From an uncultured Phycisphaerae bacterium (GTDB lineage Bacteria > Planctomycetota > Phycisphaerae > UBA1845 > Fen-1342), in NCBI GenBank assembly GCA_937928595.1, contig CALGJV010000010.1:1-64000 (forward strand): a stretch of DNA of 64,000 nucleotides, given 5' to 3'. The notes beneath the pieces are model-generated. The model was not told the origin of the DNA. It searched no databases and saw only the letters and a program-made list of their open reading frames with translations. Below are positions 24,746 to 34,174 of this stretch, one piece after another; position 1 is the stretch's first letter; every line of letters starts with the position of its first letter. Made by a program: the position numbers and the translations under genes.

Positions 24746-26446
24746 GTGGCGCGAACCTGCGATTGGCCGGTGCGGCCCCGGCTATGGCCCGGCGCGGCCG
24801 CGGTGCTGTTGCTGCTGGCCGGCGGCCTGGCGCGAGCCGCCGACTCGCCCTGGCTGTACGGCATTCACTTCTACGGTGAACCCGCCGCCAGTCACGCCGA
24901 GCAGATGAGCGGGGGCAAACCGCTCTGGTCGCTCGAGTGCGTGCTGACGGACAGCGACGTGTGGTGGGGGGCGGCGTGGCAGCGGGATAACCGGTTCAAC
25001 CACATGCGGTCGCAAGGGCACACGATCATCGCCCGCATCCAGCCGCAGTGGGGCTACGCGGTGCCGCGCGAGCCGACGTACACGATGCCGGATTACCTGA
25101 CCAAGGTGCAGGCCGCGGCCTGGGAGCTGCGCGACGTTTGCCACATCTGGCAGGTCGGCAACGAGATGAACCTGTACGGCGAGTACGGCGGCGGCGTGCT
25201 GACCGCGGCCGAGTATGTGAACAAGTTCAAGCAGATCCGCGCAGCGATCCGGTCGGTGCCGAGCTCGCTGGGGCCGCAGATCGTGTTGCTCGGGCCGGTT
25301 TCTCCGGGTCCGGTGGCAGGGGGTGTGCGCCACACGGACGGCAACGTCTATTTGTCGCAGATGTGCGGGGCGCTGACCAGCGCGGACGTCGATGGTTTCG
25401 CGATTCACGCCTACGGCGCGCCGTGGCTCGGTGCGGCGGACGCCCGCAAGGACTTGCAGGCGGGCTACATCAGCCAGCTCTGCATCGTGGATCACTACGG
25501 CTTCTCGCACCTGCCGGTCTACCTGACTGAGTGGAACCGGGCGACGAACGCCGGCAGCGCCGCCGACGAGGCCCAGACCGCGCAGTTCCTGCACGGGGCC
25601 TTCGCCGATCTGGCGAGCTGGAACCAGCGCTGGCGGGCGCACCCCGTCAGCGCGGCGTGCTGGTTCATCTACGCGTACGACTCGGCCAGTTGGGCGCAGT
25701 ATTCGATCGAGTACCTCCGCACGGTGAACCCGCCGGGACCGAACAACGACCTGTTCGATGCGTTCAGCTACGCGGCCACGCTCAACTACCCGTCCGTCGC
25801 GGCGCCGCCGGGCGGCATTCCGCCGCGCATGACGGTCGGCGTTCCGCCGGGCACGAACGTCGCGCGAACGGCCACGGCGACCGCCGACTCCGCGATCACG
25901 CCGGCGAGCCGGGCGATCGACGGCGTGATCTCGTCGGGCAATAAGTGGACGAGCGACGGCATCACGCCGCTGCACTGGTTGCAGCTCGACCTCGGGGCCG
26001 TGCGGGCGGTGTCGGGCTTCGTGGTGTACCACGCCGGCGCGGGCGGCGAGACCACCGCGTACAACACGCAGTGCTTCATGTTCGAGACCGCACCGGCGGC
26101 CGGCGGCCCCTGGACCATTGAGGCGTCCATCTGGAACCAGCTCAACTTCACGACGCGCACGATGCTGGCGCCGCGGTTCGTGCGGCACGTGCGGCTCTTC
26201 ATCGCGGACCCCGGTGTGGACAACTACGCCCGGATTCCTGAGTTCGAGGTGTACGCCGTGACGCCGGGCGACCTCGATAGGGACGGGGATCGCGACCTCG
26301 TGGATGCCGCGGCGTTCCAGCGCTGCTTCACCGGTGCGGGCGGCGGGCCGACCGGTGGTGGCTGCCTCGCGGCGCAGTTTGACGAGGACGGCGACGTGGA
26401 CGCGCAAGACTGGCTCGGTTTCGCGGCGGTGCTGACCGGTCCGTGA
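24746..26446 (+). CDS. secreted glycoside hydrolase-like protein, F5/8C and dockerin domains
   Basis: A 566-residue exported protein. A signal peptide (about 1-32) leads into an (alpha/beta)8 clan-A glycoside-hydrolase-like domain (about 35-350), with the acid/base pattern HIWQVGNEMNLYG (Glu140) and the nucleophile pattern PVYLTEWNRA (Glu262). A discoidin/F5/8-type-C module follows (about 370-505, WLQLDLGAVRAVSGFVVYH), then two dockerin-type loops (DLDRDGDRDLVDAAAFQR and FDEDGDVDAQDWLGFAA). I cannot assign a GH family; catalysis is inferred from the two Glu. GTG is preferred as start because AGAGGAG is eight bases upstream and the upstream promoter would begin transcription after the other candidates. 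It is probably cotranscribed with the next hydrolase. Confidence 0.8.
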   Translation: MARTCDWPVRPRLWPGAAAVLLLLAGGLARAADSPWLYGIHFYGEPAASHAEQMSGGKPLWSLECVLTDSDVWWGAAWQRDNRFNHMRSQGHTIIARIQPQWGYAVPREPTYTMPDYLTKVQAAAWELRDVCHIWQVGNEMNLYGEYGGGVLTAAEYVNKFKQIRAAIRSVPSSLGPQIVLLGPVSPGPVAGGVRHTDGNVYLSQMCGALTSADVDGFAIHAYGAPWLGAADARKDLQAGYISQLCIVDHYGFSHLPVYLTEWNRATNAGSAADEAQTAQFLHGAFADLASWNQRWRAHPVSAACWFIYAYDSASWAQYSIEYLRTVNPPGPNNDLFDAFSYAATLNYPSVAAPPGGIPPRMTVGVPPGTNVARTATATADSAITPASRAIDGVISSGNKWTSDGITPLHWLQLDLGAVRAVSGFVVYHAGAGGETTAYNTQCFMFETAPAAGGPWTIEASIWNQLNFTTRTMLAPRFVRHVRLFIADPGVDNYARIPEFEVYAVTPGDLDRDGDRDLVDAAAFQRCFTGAGGGPTGGGCLAAQFDEDGDVDAQDWLGFAAVLTGP

Positions 26447-26548
26447 AACGGGCGCGGCGCGTTTCCGCTTGAGTCGCACCTGCGCGGCGGCGAACATGCC
26501 GTGAGGCGAGGCGCGCCGGCGGCTGAAACGCTTCAGGAGGATGGCCGA

Positions 26549-28990
26549 ATGGGCAGTGCGCGGGATACGGTCTTTGGCCTCGTGGTGTTCGCGGTCCTGG
26601 GCGCTGCGTGTGCGGCCTCCTCGGGACAGAATCGTGCCGAGCACTTCGGCATCAGCATCGGGGCGCCGGTCTGGCAGGGGCAGGTGACATTCACCGAGCA
26701 GGTCGCCAGCGACCTCACGGAACTCGGCGTGAAGTGGATCCGCGTCGAGTTCATCGCCGCGGGCGACACGATCAACTACGCCCAGTACGACGAGATCGTG
26801 AACCGGGCCAACACGTACGGTCTCCAGATTCTCGGCCTCGTGACGTACCAGACCAAGTGGTGGTCGGCGACCGGCGATTGGGCCAACGATGCCTGGCAGG
26901 ACTCCTTCCGCGATCGCGTGGTCCAGATCGTCAACCGCTACAAGAACTGGCCCGGCGGCCCCATCCGCTTCTGGGAGGTCTGGAACGAGCCGGACTCGAT
27001 GGGCTGGATGCCCGCGGAGAAGTTCGGCCGCCTGCTGTCGATCGTCTATCCGGCCATCAAGCAGGCCGATCCGCTGGCGACCGTCGTGTCCGGTGGGCTG
27101 ACGGGCTATTGGACGCCCACGTACACGTACATGAACGCCGTTTACAACTCCTCGTACTTCCAATCGTACAAGACCGCGTACGGTATCTATCCGTTCGACA
27201 TCTTCGGCCTGCACCCGTACAACTGGACCGCCAATCCGAGCACGTACCTGGCGCAGTACATGAACGGCACGTACGGCCTGCGGCGGCTGCTGAACATCAA
27301 GGGGGACGGCTACAAGCGGATGTGGTTCACGGAGTACGGCTGGAACAGTTCACCCACGGCCGATTCCAGCATCAACCCCGGCGGCAACGAGGCTGCCAAC
27401 GAGCAGTTGCAGGCGGACTACTGCGCGACGGCGTACGGCATCACGCAGTCGCTCGCGTTTCCTTCGTCCCCGTACAACAAGTTCGGTCCGTACGTCGAGA
27501 AGACGTTCCTGTTCTGCTACAAGGACTTCGACCTCGGTACGCCGCAGACGCGCGAGTTCTTCGGCACCGTGCGGATGAACTTCCAGCGTAAGCCGCTCTT
27601 TTACCGCTACCAGTCGCTGACCGCCAGTGCCCTCCAGAACGCCGCGCTGCGGGCGGCCGTGAGCGCCTCGGGACAGAACGGCCCCTTGACCGGCCCGGCC
27701 CAGGCGTGCGACGGCACGGTTTTCACCCAGTGGGCGGCGAGCGTGCCGGCCGACGCCCAGACCCTGACGCTGACGCTCGACGATTGGCACAACGTCCGGG
27801 AGTTCCGGCTCGCGCATGCCCAGCTCAACCACCAGCCCGACACCTACAACCTGGCGGCGTTCGTGATCGAGTCGAGCCCGACCGGCGGTCCGCCGTGGAC
27901 TCCCGAGTTCACCGTGACGAACACGAATCGCGAGCCGGTGAACATCCTCACGCTGCCCGCGCCCCGCCTGTTGCGGTACATCCGCCTGCGGGTCACGGAC
28001 GCCAATCTCGTCGACGGAACCGTCCGGCTGCCCGAGTTCGAGGTCTGGGGCACGCCCGCCGCGCCACCGTCGAACGCCGTCGTCGCGCATCAGTTCGGCA
28101 GCAGCCCGGCCGCCTTGGACCTGGCGCCCGCGGCGGATGACCTGCTCGCGGGAATGCTCGCGGCCTTCGAGGGCGGTGACGTCGATCCGGCCAACGGCGT
28201 GGCCGCGTTCAACCTGGCGCCCACCGCCTGTCTCGACGTGCTGGCGACGCCGGTGACGGGGTTCTGGCACGGCTACGCCGACCCGAGCCCGGGCGCGCAC
28301 CTCCCGAAGTTCACCGACGGCGACGGGCTGAACGGGGTGGTCCTTCGCGATTATGCGCGGGCCGCCTGCGTGCTTCGCTATGACCTGCCGACGCCCGCCG
28401 ACCTGCGCGAGCTGCGGGTGTTCGCCCGCAACCCCGATGCGGACAATCGCGTCCTCCAGCATTACGACGTGTTCGTGTCGAGCGACGGCGGCGCGAGCTT
28501 CGTGCCGCTCGCGACCGACGTCCGCACGGGCGCCTGGGGTCTTTCCAACCCCGGAACTTGGACGGTCAGCTACACCCGGGTCTATCCGCAATTCGACCCG
28601 CTGCTCGCCGAGGGTGTGACCAACGTGCGGTTCGTCTTCTACGCCGTGACGGCCGGCGGTCCGCTGGTTGACCCGTGGCAGGGGAACGCGAGCGAATCCT
28701 CCACCTACCGCGGCTCCTGCCCGGCCGTCGAGCCCGCCGACGGCGACGGCCTGCGCAAGGCGTTCGTCACGCCGATCATCACGGAGATTGATGTGCTGGC
28801 CCGCCAGCCGGGTGACGCCGACGTGGACGGCGACGTGGACCTGGCGGACTTCGCGGCGCTGGCCCTGTGCATGAACGGTCCGGACGTGCTCCATAGCGGC
28901 GGCGTGTGCCGCGGCGTGGACTTCGCGCCGCGTGACGAGGACGTGGATCTGGCCGACGTGGCGGCGTTCCAGCGCGCGTTCGGGCAGTAG
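26549..28990 (+). CDS. secreted glycoside hydrolase-like protein with F5/8C, novel and dockerin domains
   Basis: An 813-residue exported protein. A signal peptide (about 1-23) precedes a clan-A (alpha/beta)8 domain (about 30-370), with Glu147 in FWEVWNEPDS and Glu262 in MWFTEYGWNSS as likely acid/base and nucleophile, in the style of GH5/GH39 enzymes. A discoidin-like module follows (about 375-510, LTLDDWHNVREFRLAH). Residues about 515-750 form a domain I do not recognise, marked by FWHGYADPSPG, VLRYDLPTPADL, VLQHYDVFVS and VRFVFYAV; it recurs as the main body of two smaller proteins in this locus. Dockerin-type loops close the protein (DVDGDVDLADFAALAL and DEDVDLADVAAFQRAFG). AGGAGG lies seven bases before the ATG. 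Substrate unknown. Confidence 0.82.
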   Translation: MGSARDTVFGLVVFAVLGAACAASSGQNRAEHFGISIGAPVWQGQVTFTEQVASDLTELGVKWIRVEFIAAGDTINYAQYDEIVNRANTYGLQILGLVTYQTKWWSATGDWANDAWQDSFRDRVVQIVNRYKNWPGGPIRFWEVWNEPDSMGWMPAEKFGRLLSIVYPAIKQADPLATVVSGGLTGYWTPTYTYMNAVYNSSYFQSYKTAYGIYPFDIFGLHPYNWTANPSTYLAQYMNGTYGLRRLLNIKGDGYKRMWFTEYGWNSSPTADSSINPGGNEAANEQLQADYCATAYGITQSLAFPSSPYNKFGPYVEKTFLFCYKDFDLGTPQTREFFGTVRMNFQRKPLFYRYQSLTASALQNAALRAAVSASGQNGPLTGPAQACDGTVFTQWAASVPADAQTLTLTLDDWHNVREFRLAHAQLNHQPDTYNLAAFVIESSPTGGPPWTPEFTVTNTNREPVNILTLPAPRLLRYIRLRVTDANLVDGTVRLPEFEVWGTPAAPPSNAVVAHQFGSSPAALDLAPAADDLLAGMLAAFEGGDVDPANGVAAFNLAPTACLDVLATPVTGFWHGYADPSPGAHLPKFTDGDGLNGVVLRDYARAACVLRYDLPTPADLRELRVFARNPDADNRVLQHYDVFVSSDGGASFVPLATDVRTGAWGLSNPGTWTVSYTRVYPQFDPLLAEGVTNVRFVFYAVTAGGPLVDPWQGNASESSTYRGSCPAVEPADGDGLRKAFVTPIITEIDVLARQPGDADVDGDVDLADFAALALCMNGPDVLHSGGVCRGVDFAPRDEDVDLADVAAFQRAFGQ

Positions 28991-28997
28991 ACGGGTC

Positions 28998-29810
28998 TCA
29001 ATTCGCGCGGGAGAGCACCTGGGCGACCTCGGCGTCCCACGTGCCGTCCACGCGGACGCCGTACTCGCGGAGACCGCCGGTCGCCTGCGGGCCGGTCAGG
29101 ATCGGGTGGTACGTCCGGTCCGGCGCGCTGATGTCCGCGGGGGCGTAGTCGGCGCGCACGAAGTGGTACGCCACGGCCGCGCGATCGCGGTCGGTCGCGT
29201 TGCCCTTGGTCGCGTGCGGCGTCCCGTAGTAGAAGAAGACCACGCCGCCGGCCGGGATCTCGACCGGCACGGCTTGCTCCTCGGGCGGATAGCAGCGGAT
29301 GTGGTGGTCGCTGTACGGGTCGCGGCTGTGCGGCAGCGGCTCGCGGAAGCACCGCGGGATGACGTGCAGCGTTCCGTTCGCCACGGTCGCGTCGTCGATG
29401 GCACACCACATGGCGGTGCCCATCGTGGCGTCCCGGACCTGGAAGTAGGCGTTGTCCTGATGCCAGTTCGTCCCCGAACCGTCGCGGGCGGGTTTCAGGA
29501 AGATCTGGTCGAGCTGGAGCTGGAGCGGGTCGCCGATCAGCGCGGCGACGGACAACCGGACTTTCTCGCTGAACGGCAGTGCCCGGAACAGCGGACTGTG
29601 CTGGTACATCGGGCAGAGTTGCAGGTTGCGCTGCGCCGTGGCGGGCGTTTGCCCGTCCCCGGCCGTCGCCACGTTGCGCAGGAGACCCACTCGCAGGAAA
29701 CGGGCCACCTCGCGCCGCATCGCCGCCAGCTCGCGCGCGTCAAAAAAATCCGGCACCGCCAGATAGCCCAACTCCCGGAACTGCGCGATTTGTGGATCGG
29801 TCAGAGCCAT
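28998..29810 (-). CDS. phytanoyl-CoA dioxygenase (PhyH) family protein
   Basis: A 270-residue Fe(II)/2-oxoglutarate dioxygenase-like protein. The metal triad is visible as His117 and Asp119 in NWHQDNAYF and His199 in GTPHATKGN, with Arg210 placed to bind 2-oxoglutarate. The family hydroxylates varied small molecules and lipids; planctomycete members are numerous and mostly of unknown substrate. The gene ends seven bases from the convergent 813-residue hydrolase gene and lies 33 bases downstream of the GntR-LacI regulator on the same strand, so regulator and enzyme form an operon. A link to sugar or sugar-acid metabolism is inferred from the regulator type only. Confidence 0.88.
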   Translation of the reverse strand: MALTDPQIAQFRELGYLAVPDFFDARELAAMRREVARFLRVGLLRNVATAGDGQTPATAQRNLQLCPMYQHSPLFRALPFSEKVRLSVAALIGDPLQLQLDQIFLKPARDGSGTNWHQDNAYFQVRDATMGTAMWCAIDDATVANGTLHVIPRCFREPLPHSRDPYSDHHIRCYPPEEQAVPVEIPAGGVVFFYYGTPHATKGNATDRDRAAVAYHFVRADYAPADISAPDRTYHPILTGPQATGGLREYGVRVDGTWDAEVAQVLSRAN

Positions 29811-29843
29811 CGTAATCCCTTCTGCCCGGATCGCATGGGCCGC

Positions 29844-30989
29844 TCAGCGGGCCGCCAGGGACGCTGCCTCCGGACGCGCTGCCGACCCGACCGGCCGCAC
29901 GCCGCACGAGTTTCGAATTCGCAGGTCGCACGCGAGCCAGACATCGCGTGGCGGGCGGTCGGGCGCGGCAATCCGGCTGAGCATCGTTTCGACGGCCAGG
30001 GCGCCGATGTCGCGCGTCGGCTGGTGCAGCGTGGTCAGGGGCACCGGGAGGGCTGCGGCGAACGGCAGATCGTCAAAGCTGACGATTCGCACGTCCTCCG
30101 GCACGCGCACGCCGAGCGTGGCGAGATGCAGGAGCAGGGTGCGGGCCACGTCGTCGTTGACGCAGACGAACGCTTCGGCCCGCGCTTCGCGCATCAAGCG
30201 CCGCACGAACTCGCCGTCTTCCGCGGCATTCCAGCGGTGCACCCAGGAAGGGTCGGGCTCGATGCCGTGGTTGCGCAGCGCGTCCTGGTAGCCGGCGATC
30301 CGCGCCGTGCTGGTGCTAACCGTCAAGTCGATCGTGACGAAGTGGATGCGCCGGCAGCCGCCGGCCAGAAGGTGCTCCGTGACGACCGTGCCGTTGCGGC
30401 GGTTGTCAACTCCCACCAGGTCGTAGCGGCTGCGCTGCGGGTAGTCGACGATGTCGTGGTCGAGGAGCACGATCGCGATGCCCGCGTCGCTGAGCCGGTC
30501 CGCGATGCGGAGGTTCATGTCCATCTGCTCGCGACGCAGGATCAGCGGCAGGAAGAACACGCCGATGACGCCCCGGGAGATGAACCGCTCGCAGAACGCG
30601 TCCGCCTGCGCGGCGCTCACCGGCCCGTGGCGCGGAAGCGTGCCGCCGTAGAGCACGCTATGTCCGCCGGCGTCGGCCCGCTGCACGATCTCGGCACAGA
30701 TCGGGCCGAGGATGCCGCCCTCGGTATGGGGGACCGTCAGGCCGAAGAGGCCCCCGGACGTGCGCTGAAACTCGCGCACGAACGTGCCGGCCCCGCGCCG
30801 GCGAAGCAGGTAGCCCTGTTGTTCGAGGTCGCGCAGTGCCCGGGAGATGGTCGGACGCGAGACGCGATAGGCCGCACCGAGCTCCGCTTCCGTGGGTATT
30901 CGCTGCCCCACAGCGTACTCCCCCGAGACGATGGCCCGGTGGATCTGCTGGTAGATCTCCCGATGCTTGGCGACTTCTTTGGTCGACAC
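29844..30989 (-). CDS. GntR-type HTH / LacI-type sensor transcriptional regulator
   Basis: A 381-residue regulator with a mixed architecture. An N-terminal GntR winged helix (about 8-73, RIPTEAELGAAYRVSRPTIS then RALRDLEQQGYLLRRRGAGT) is joined to a LacI/periplasmic-binding-protein sensor domain (about 85-365, with ISRGVIGVFFLPLI, DLVGVDNRRNG and VRIVSFDDLPFA). AraR of Bacillus has this same layout and responds to a sugar, so a sugar ligand is a reasonable inference. It is transcribed divergently from the prepilin/dockerin operon, and both promoters share a motif around the -35, suggesting it regulates both directions. Start chosen as the first Met before the winged helix. Confidence 0.88.
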   Translation of the reverse strand: MSTKEVAKHREIYQQIHRAIVSGEYAVGQRIPTEAELGAAYRVSRPTISRALRDLEQQGYLLRRRGAGTFVREFQRTSGGLFGLTVPHTEGGILGPICAEIVQRADAGGHSVLYGGTLPRHGPVSAAQADAFCERFISRGVIGVFFLPLILRREQMDMNLRIADRLSDAGIAIVLLDHDIVDYPQRSRYDLVGVDNRRNGTVVTEHLLAGGCRRIHFVTIDLTVSTSTARIAGYQDALRNHGIEPDPSWVHRWNAAEDGEFVRRLMREARAEAFVCVNDDVARTLLLHLATLGVRVPEDVRIVSFDDLPFAAALPVPLTTLHQPTRDIGALAVETMLSRIAAPDRPPRDVWLACDLRIRNSCGVRPVGSAARPEAASLAAR

Positions 30990-31055
30990 GGCCCAATCCT
31001 TTGGCCGCCCGAGGGCGGCTCCGCTCTACTGCGTATCCCCAACGTTCTCAGGTGC

Positions 31056-31084
31056 ATGGTAATCGCTGGGAGTCCATATGTCAA
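31056..31084 (-). promoter_or_regulatory. promoter TTGACA-17-TACCAT for the regulator operon
   Basis: On the minus strand TTGACA (31079-31084) and TACCAT (31056-31061) are 17 bases apart, with a transcript start near 31049 and a 60-base leader. The -35 is embedded in GCATTGTATTGACA, which recurs almost unchanged at the divergent promoter. The surrounding 100 bases are unusually A+T-rich for this window. Confidence 0.75.
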
Positions 31085-31313
31085 TACAATGCTATATCAA
31101 ATGTGCGCACGGGGGCCCGCGGATCAGGCAAACGGGATCGTTTTGAGTCGATTTGATTGCAGTGCGCGACGTGCAAAAAGCCCTTGGGAGTCTCAAGTGA
31201 ATCAGGGCTCAAGCACGCGCAAGCTGTTATCCGAAAAGCAATTGAGTGGCGACATTTTCGTCGCGGCCGGGCAGCCGGTATGTCAAGCCCGTCAGCCTGT
31301 GGCGGGTATTGCA

Positions 31314-31342
31314 TTGACACCGTGTTTGTGAGTGCTTATAGT
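31314..31342 (+). promoter_or_regulatory. promoter TTGACA-17-TATAGT for the prepilin/dockerin operon
   Basis: TTGACA (31314-31319) and TATAGT (31337-31342) separated by exactly 17 bases, with a transcript start near 31349. This is one of the two best sigma-70-type promoters in the window. The upstream sequence GTATTGCATTGACA matches 12 of 14 positions with the element of the divergent regulator promoter. Confidence 0.8.
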
Positions 31343-31386
31343 GGAGCATGTCGCGACTGTCGCGACGCAGTTCTGGAGGCCCATAG

Positions 31387-32301
31387 ATGCACATCCGGCA
31401 GAAAGAGCTACGAGCGAGCGGTTTCACTCTGATCGAGCTCCTCGTAGTGGTTGCGATCATCGCGCTGTTGATTTCGATTCTGCTGCCCTCCCTCGCATCC
31501 GCCCGCAAGCAAGCCAAAGTCACGAAGTGTGCCGCCCAGCTCCACGACATCGGCGTTTCGCTGATGGCGTACAACAGCGACACGCGGCGTTTCCCGAACC
31601 AGAATGCGATGGGTGACCTGAACCGGGCGCGCAACGAGCGCGAAGGCACCGGCTTCTGGGGTTACTCCGTGCACCAGGAGCTGGCCCGCTACATGGGCGG
31701 GCTCCAGATGTCCGCGACGGACCTGAACGTGCTCTCGCGGACGCACCCGGTGTTCTACTGCCCGTTCGCGCCGCCCGAGGCGATCGATTTCGCCGACGTG
31801 CTGTCCGGCCCCGGCACGGGCTACGGCGTGCAGAACACCGAAGAAGTGTACATGCACATCAGTTACACCTACTTTGGGGCGCTGCACGAGAACGGCAACG
31901 ACCCGGCCAAGGTCACCACGGTTGGGTCGACCACGGACGAGGGGCTCGCTTCCGACATCCGCAAGAAGCGGAAGGAGTACGTCCGCAACGAGCCGGACGG
32001 CGGCAAGGTGCTGATGGCCGACACGATCATGGCCTGGTTCGGCGGCGCCCCCCCCAAGTGGCGGATCAATCACGGGGAGGGCTGGAAGCAGACGACCATC
32101 GCGGCGAGCCCCTGGCAGCCGCCGCGGATCGAGAGCGCCAACATCATGTACGGGGATGGTCACGTCGAGAAGAAGGGGTCGCGCTATTTCCGGGAGTTGA
32201 CCAGCGCGCCCACGTTGATGGATGCGCGGAGGAACGCAACACTTCGGTTCGGCGGTGGAGTGCCGGTGCCGCCGTACCAGGGCGATTGTCTGTGGTGGTA
32301 G
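31387..32301 (+). CDS. prepilin-type protein (DUF1559-like)
   Basis: A 304-residue protein with a clear prepilin signal: basic MHIRQKELRASG, cleavage after Gly12, then [20 protein letters not shown]. The soluble part ends in IMYGDGHVEKKG, matching the DG-containing segment of prepilin-type proteins abundant in planctomycetes, where they are called DUF1559 or H-X9-DG proteins. They are probably assembled or displayed through a type IV pilus-like machinery, but their function is unknown. It is the first gene of a plus-strand operon with two dockerin proteins and a PEP-CTERM protein, behind a strong promoter facing a sugar-type regulator. Confidence 0.88.
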   Translation: MHIRQKELRASGFTLIELLVVVAIIALLISILLPSLASARKQAKVTKCAAQLHDIGVSLMAYNSDTRRFPNQNAMGDLNRARNEREGTGFWGYSVHQELARYMGGLQMSATDLNVLSRTHPVFYCPFAPPEAIDFADVLSGPGTGYGVQNTEEVYMHISYTYFGALHENGNDPAKVTTVGSTTDEGLASDIRKKRKEYVRNEPDGGKVLMADTIMAWFGGAPPKWRINHGEGWKQTTIAASPWQPPRIESANIMYGDGHVEKKGSRYFRELTSAPTLMDARRNATLRFGGGVPVPPYQGDCLWW

Positions 32302-32346
32302 TTCAAGTGGTGGGGGCGTAAAGCCACGTGGCTGGAGGGTATAGAG

Positions 32347-33417
32347 ATGGTGCGCGCGCTTCGTGCCTTGACAAGCCTGGCGTTGATTCTGGCGGGCGGC
32401 GGGTCTGCTGGCGCCCAAGTGGTCGTCGAATGGAACATGGCCAACAGCGAGCCGGCCCTCGGCCGGACCATCCGGGCCGGTGATCTGATCGACGGCAAGA
32501 CCATCGATGCTGGGGCGTTCTTCGAGAGCGCTTTCGTCGATCCAGTTAACAACGTGCACGCGTTTAACTTCAAGTACTTCGGGTGCCTCGAGCAGTGGGA
32601 CGGTATCGAGAGCGCCACGTATTCCCCGCTCAACTGCTTCTGGCACGGCTACGGCGACCCGGGCGGGTGCGACCCGGTCTACCACATGCCGGACCTCACG
32701 GACGGGACGGGTGTGTTCTCGCCCGTGCTGCGGGACTTCGCCCGCGCTTGCCTCGTGGCGCGCTACGACTTCGACCAGCCGACCGACATTGGCGAGATCT
32801 TGGTCTTCGCGCACAACGAGGGCCGCGACGTCCGCGTCTTCCAGCACTATGACGTGTACGTCTCGTACGACGGCTCGCTCACCGGGATGACGCCGCTGCG
32901 ACTCGGCGCCCAGACCGCCTGGTTCGGCGCGGCCAACTCGCAGGTGACGTTCCCGGGCAGCGACGCGCCGTGGGCCTGGAGCTACACGCACATCTTCGAT
33001 TGCAGCAACCCCGTGCTGGCGACCGGCGTCCGCAAGATCCGCTTCGTCTTCTACGCGTCGGGCATCGGCGATCTGATGATGGACCCGTGGCGCGGCTACT
33101 GGAACGAGAGCGGCGCAATCCTCAACTGCCAGGCGCAGTATCCGGCCGAACCCGGCGACCTCGACGGCCGCTACAAGCCGTTCGTCGCGCCGATGATCGC
33201 GGAGATCGACGTGCTCCCGCCGCAGCCGATCACGCCTGGCGACGTGAACGCCGACGGCCTGGTCAACCTGGCGGACTTCGCGGCCTGGGGCGATGCGATG
33301 GACGGCCCGGGCGTCGGCCCGCTGGCCTACGCCGCGCGGCCGCTGGACTTCAATCCGCGCGACTGCGACGTGGACCTGGCGGACTTCGCCGCGTTTCAGC
33401 GGCTGCTCGTGCCCTGA
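32347..33417 (+). CDS. secreted dockerin protein with unrecognised FWH/RYD/QHYD domain
   Basis: A 356-residue exported protein. A signal peptide ends near SAGAQ. The main body (about 25-290) is the unrecognised domain shared with the 813-residue hydrolase and a neighbour, here with FWHGYGDPGGCDPVYHMPDL, LRDFARACLVARYDF, VFQHYDVYVSYDG, IRFVFYASG and GDLDGRYKPFV. The C-terminus carries dockerin-type loops (DVNADGLVNLADFAAWGD and CDVDLADFAAFQRLL). GGAGG precedes the ATG by about eight bases. It follows the prepilin gene by 45 bases in the same operon. The order of conserved blocks suggests a beta-sandwich with possible glycan binding, but this is inference. Confidence 0.78.
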   Translation: MVRALRALTSLALILAGGGSAGAQVVVEWNMANSEPALGRTIRAGDLIDGKTIDAGAFFESAFVDPVNNVHAFNFKYFGCLEQWDGIESATYSPLNCFWHGYGDPGGCDPVYHMPDLTDGTGVFSPVLRDFARACLVARYDFDQPTDIGEILVFAHNEGRDVRVFQHYDVYVSYDGSLTGMTPLRLGAQTAWFGAANSQVTFPGSDAPWAWSYTHIFDCSNPVLATGVRKIRFVFYASGIGDLMMDPWRGYWNESGAILNCQAQYPAEPGDLDGRYKPFVAPMIAEIDVLPPQPITPGDVNADGLVNLADFAAWGDAMDGPGVGPLAYAARPLDFNPRDCDVDLADFAAFQRLLVP

Positions 33418-33571
33418 CCCTGACGGAGGGCGCGGGTGGGCGGAGCGTATCGCCCGCGACGACTCCGCGGCGAACGGCGTTTCGCGCACCGCGGGCCGGG
33501 CGGCCCGCGGACGAGAGTGGCACGTGCCGCCCCGACGGCGGGCACGGAGAGAGAAAGAGGAGGAGCGGCTC

Positions 33572-34174
33572 ATGAGAAAGACGATTTTGATGGCGGTCCT
33601 GCTGGTCGGCGTCGCGTGGGCCCCGGCCAACCTGCTGCTCAACCCGGGTTTCGAGACTGGCGCGCCGCCGTTCGGTCCGGCCGACAACTGGGACAGCAGC
33701 GCCCGCGCAGCGCACGCGGATTTCCCGCGCCCCAACAACGGGAGCCTCGGCGGGTTTTTCGCGTTCCTGAACGGCGATCCGAACGATGGGCGCAAGTGGA
33801 CGCTCCAGATCGCGCCGGCCACGTTCGCACCCAGCACCACGTACACCTTCTCGGGCTGGGCGATCGACGGCATCGGCGACATCGGCGGCCGCATTCGTTT
33901 CCAGATCGGCTACCTGCCGAACTTCGACCTGAACTCGTTCATCCCACTGTCGACGGCGGAGTATGACACGACGCAGGAGTGGGCGCTGTACCCCGGCACC
34001 ACCTACACCCCCGGCGCCGTCGGCCCCGAGCTCGGCAAGGACATCGTGGTCAAGATCACGGCCGTCAACCTGGGTTCGCCGCCGGATGACATCTGGTTCG
34101 ACGAGATGGTGCTCACGCCCGAGCCGGCCGGCCTCGCGCTGCTGGCGCTTGCGACGCTGCTGCGGCGCCGTTAG
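33572..34174 (+). CDS. PEP-CTERM protein with carbohydrate-binding-like domain
   Basis: A 200-residue exported protein. A signal peptide (MRKTILMAVLLVGVAWAP) is followed directly by NLLLNPGFETG, the opening typical of CBM4/9-like carbohydrate-binding beta-sandwiches, with TYTFSGWAIDG and IWFDEMVLTPEP consistent with that fold. The C-terminus is a PEP-CTERM tail, PEPAGLALLALATLL plus [11 protein letters not shown] lies about six bases before the ATG. It sits between two dockerin proteins of the same operon, so one operon feeds both the PEP-CTERM and the dockerin type of surface protein. Confidence 0.82.
   Translation: MRKTILMAVLLVGVAWAPANLLLNPGFETGAPPFGPADNWDSSARAAHADFPRPNNGSLGGFFAFLNGDPNDGRKWTLQIAPATFAPSTTYTFSGWAIDGIGDIGGRIRFQIGYLPNFDLNSFIPLSTAEYDTTQEWALYPGTTYTPGAVGPELGKDIVVKITAVNLGSPPDDIWFDEMVLTPEPAGLALLALATLLRRR

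Noticed and set aside
31408-33894. 828-codon open frame antisense to the prepilin and dockerin genes
   Set aside because: No signal, domain or ribosome binding site; the plus-strand genes have signal peptides, Shine-Dalgarno sequences and known repeats.
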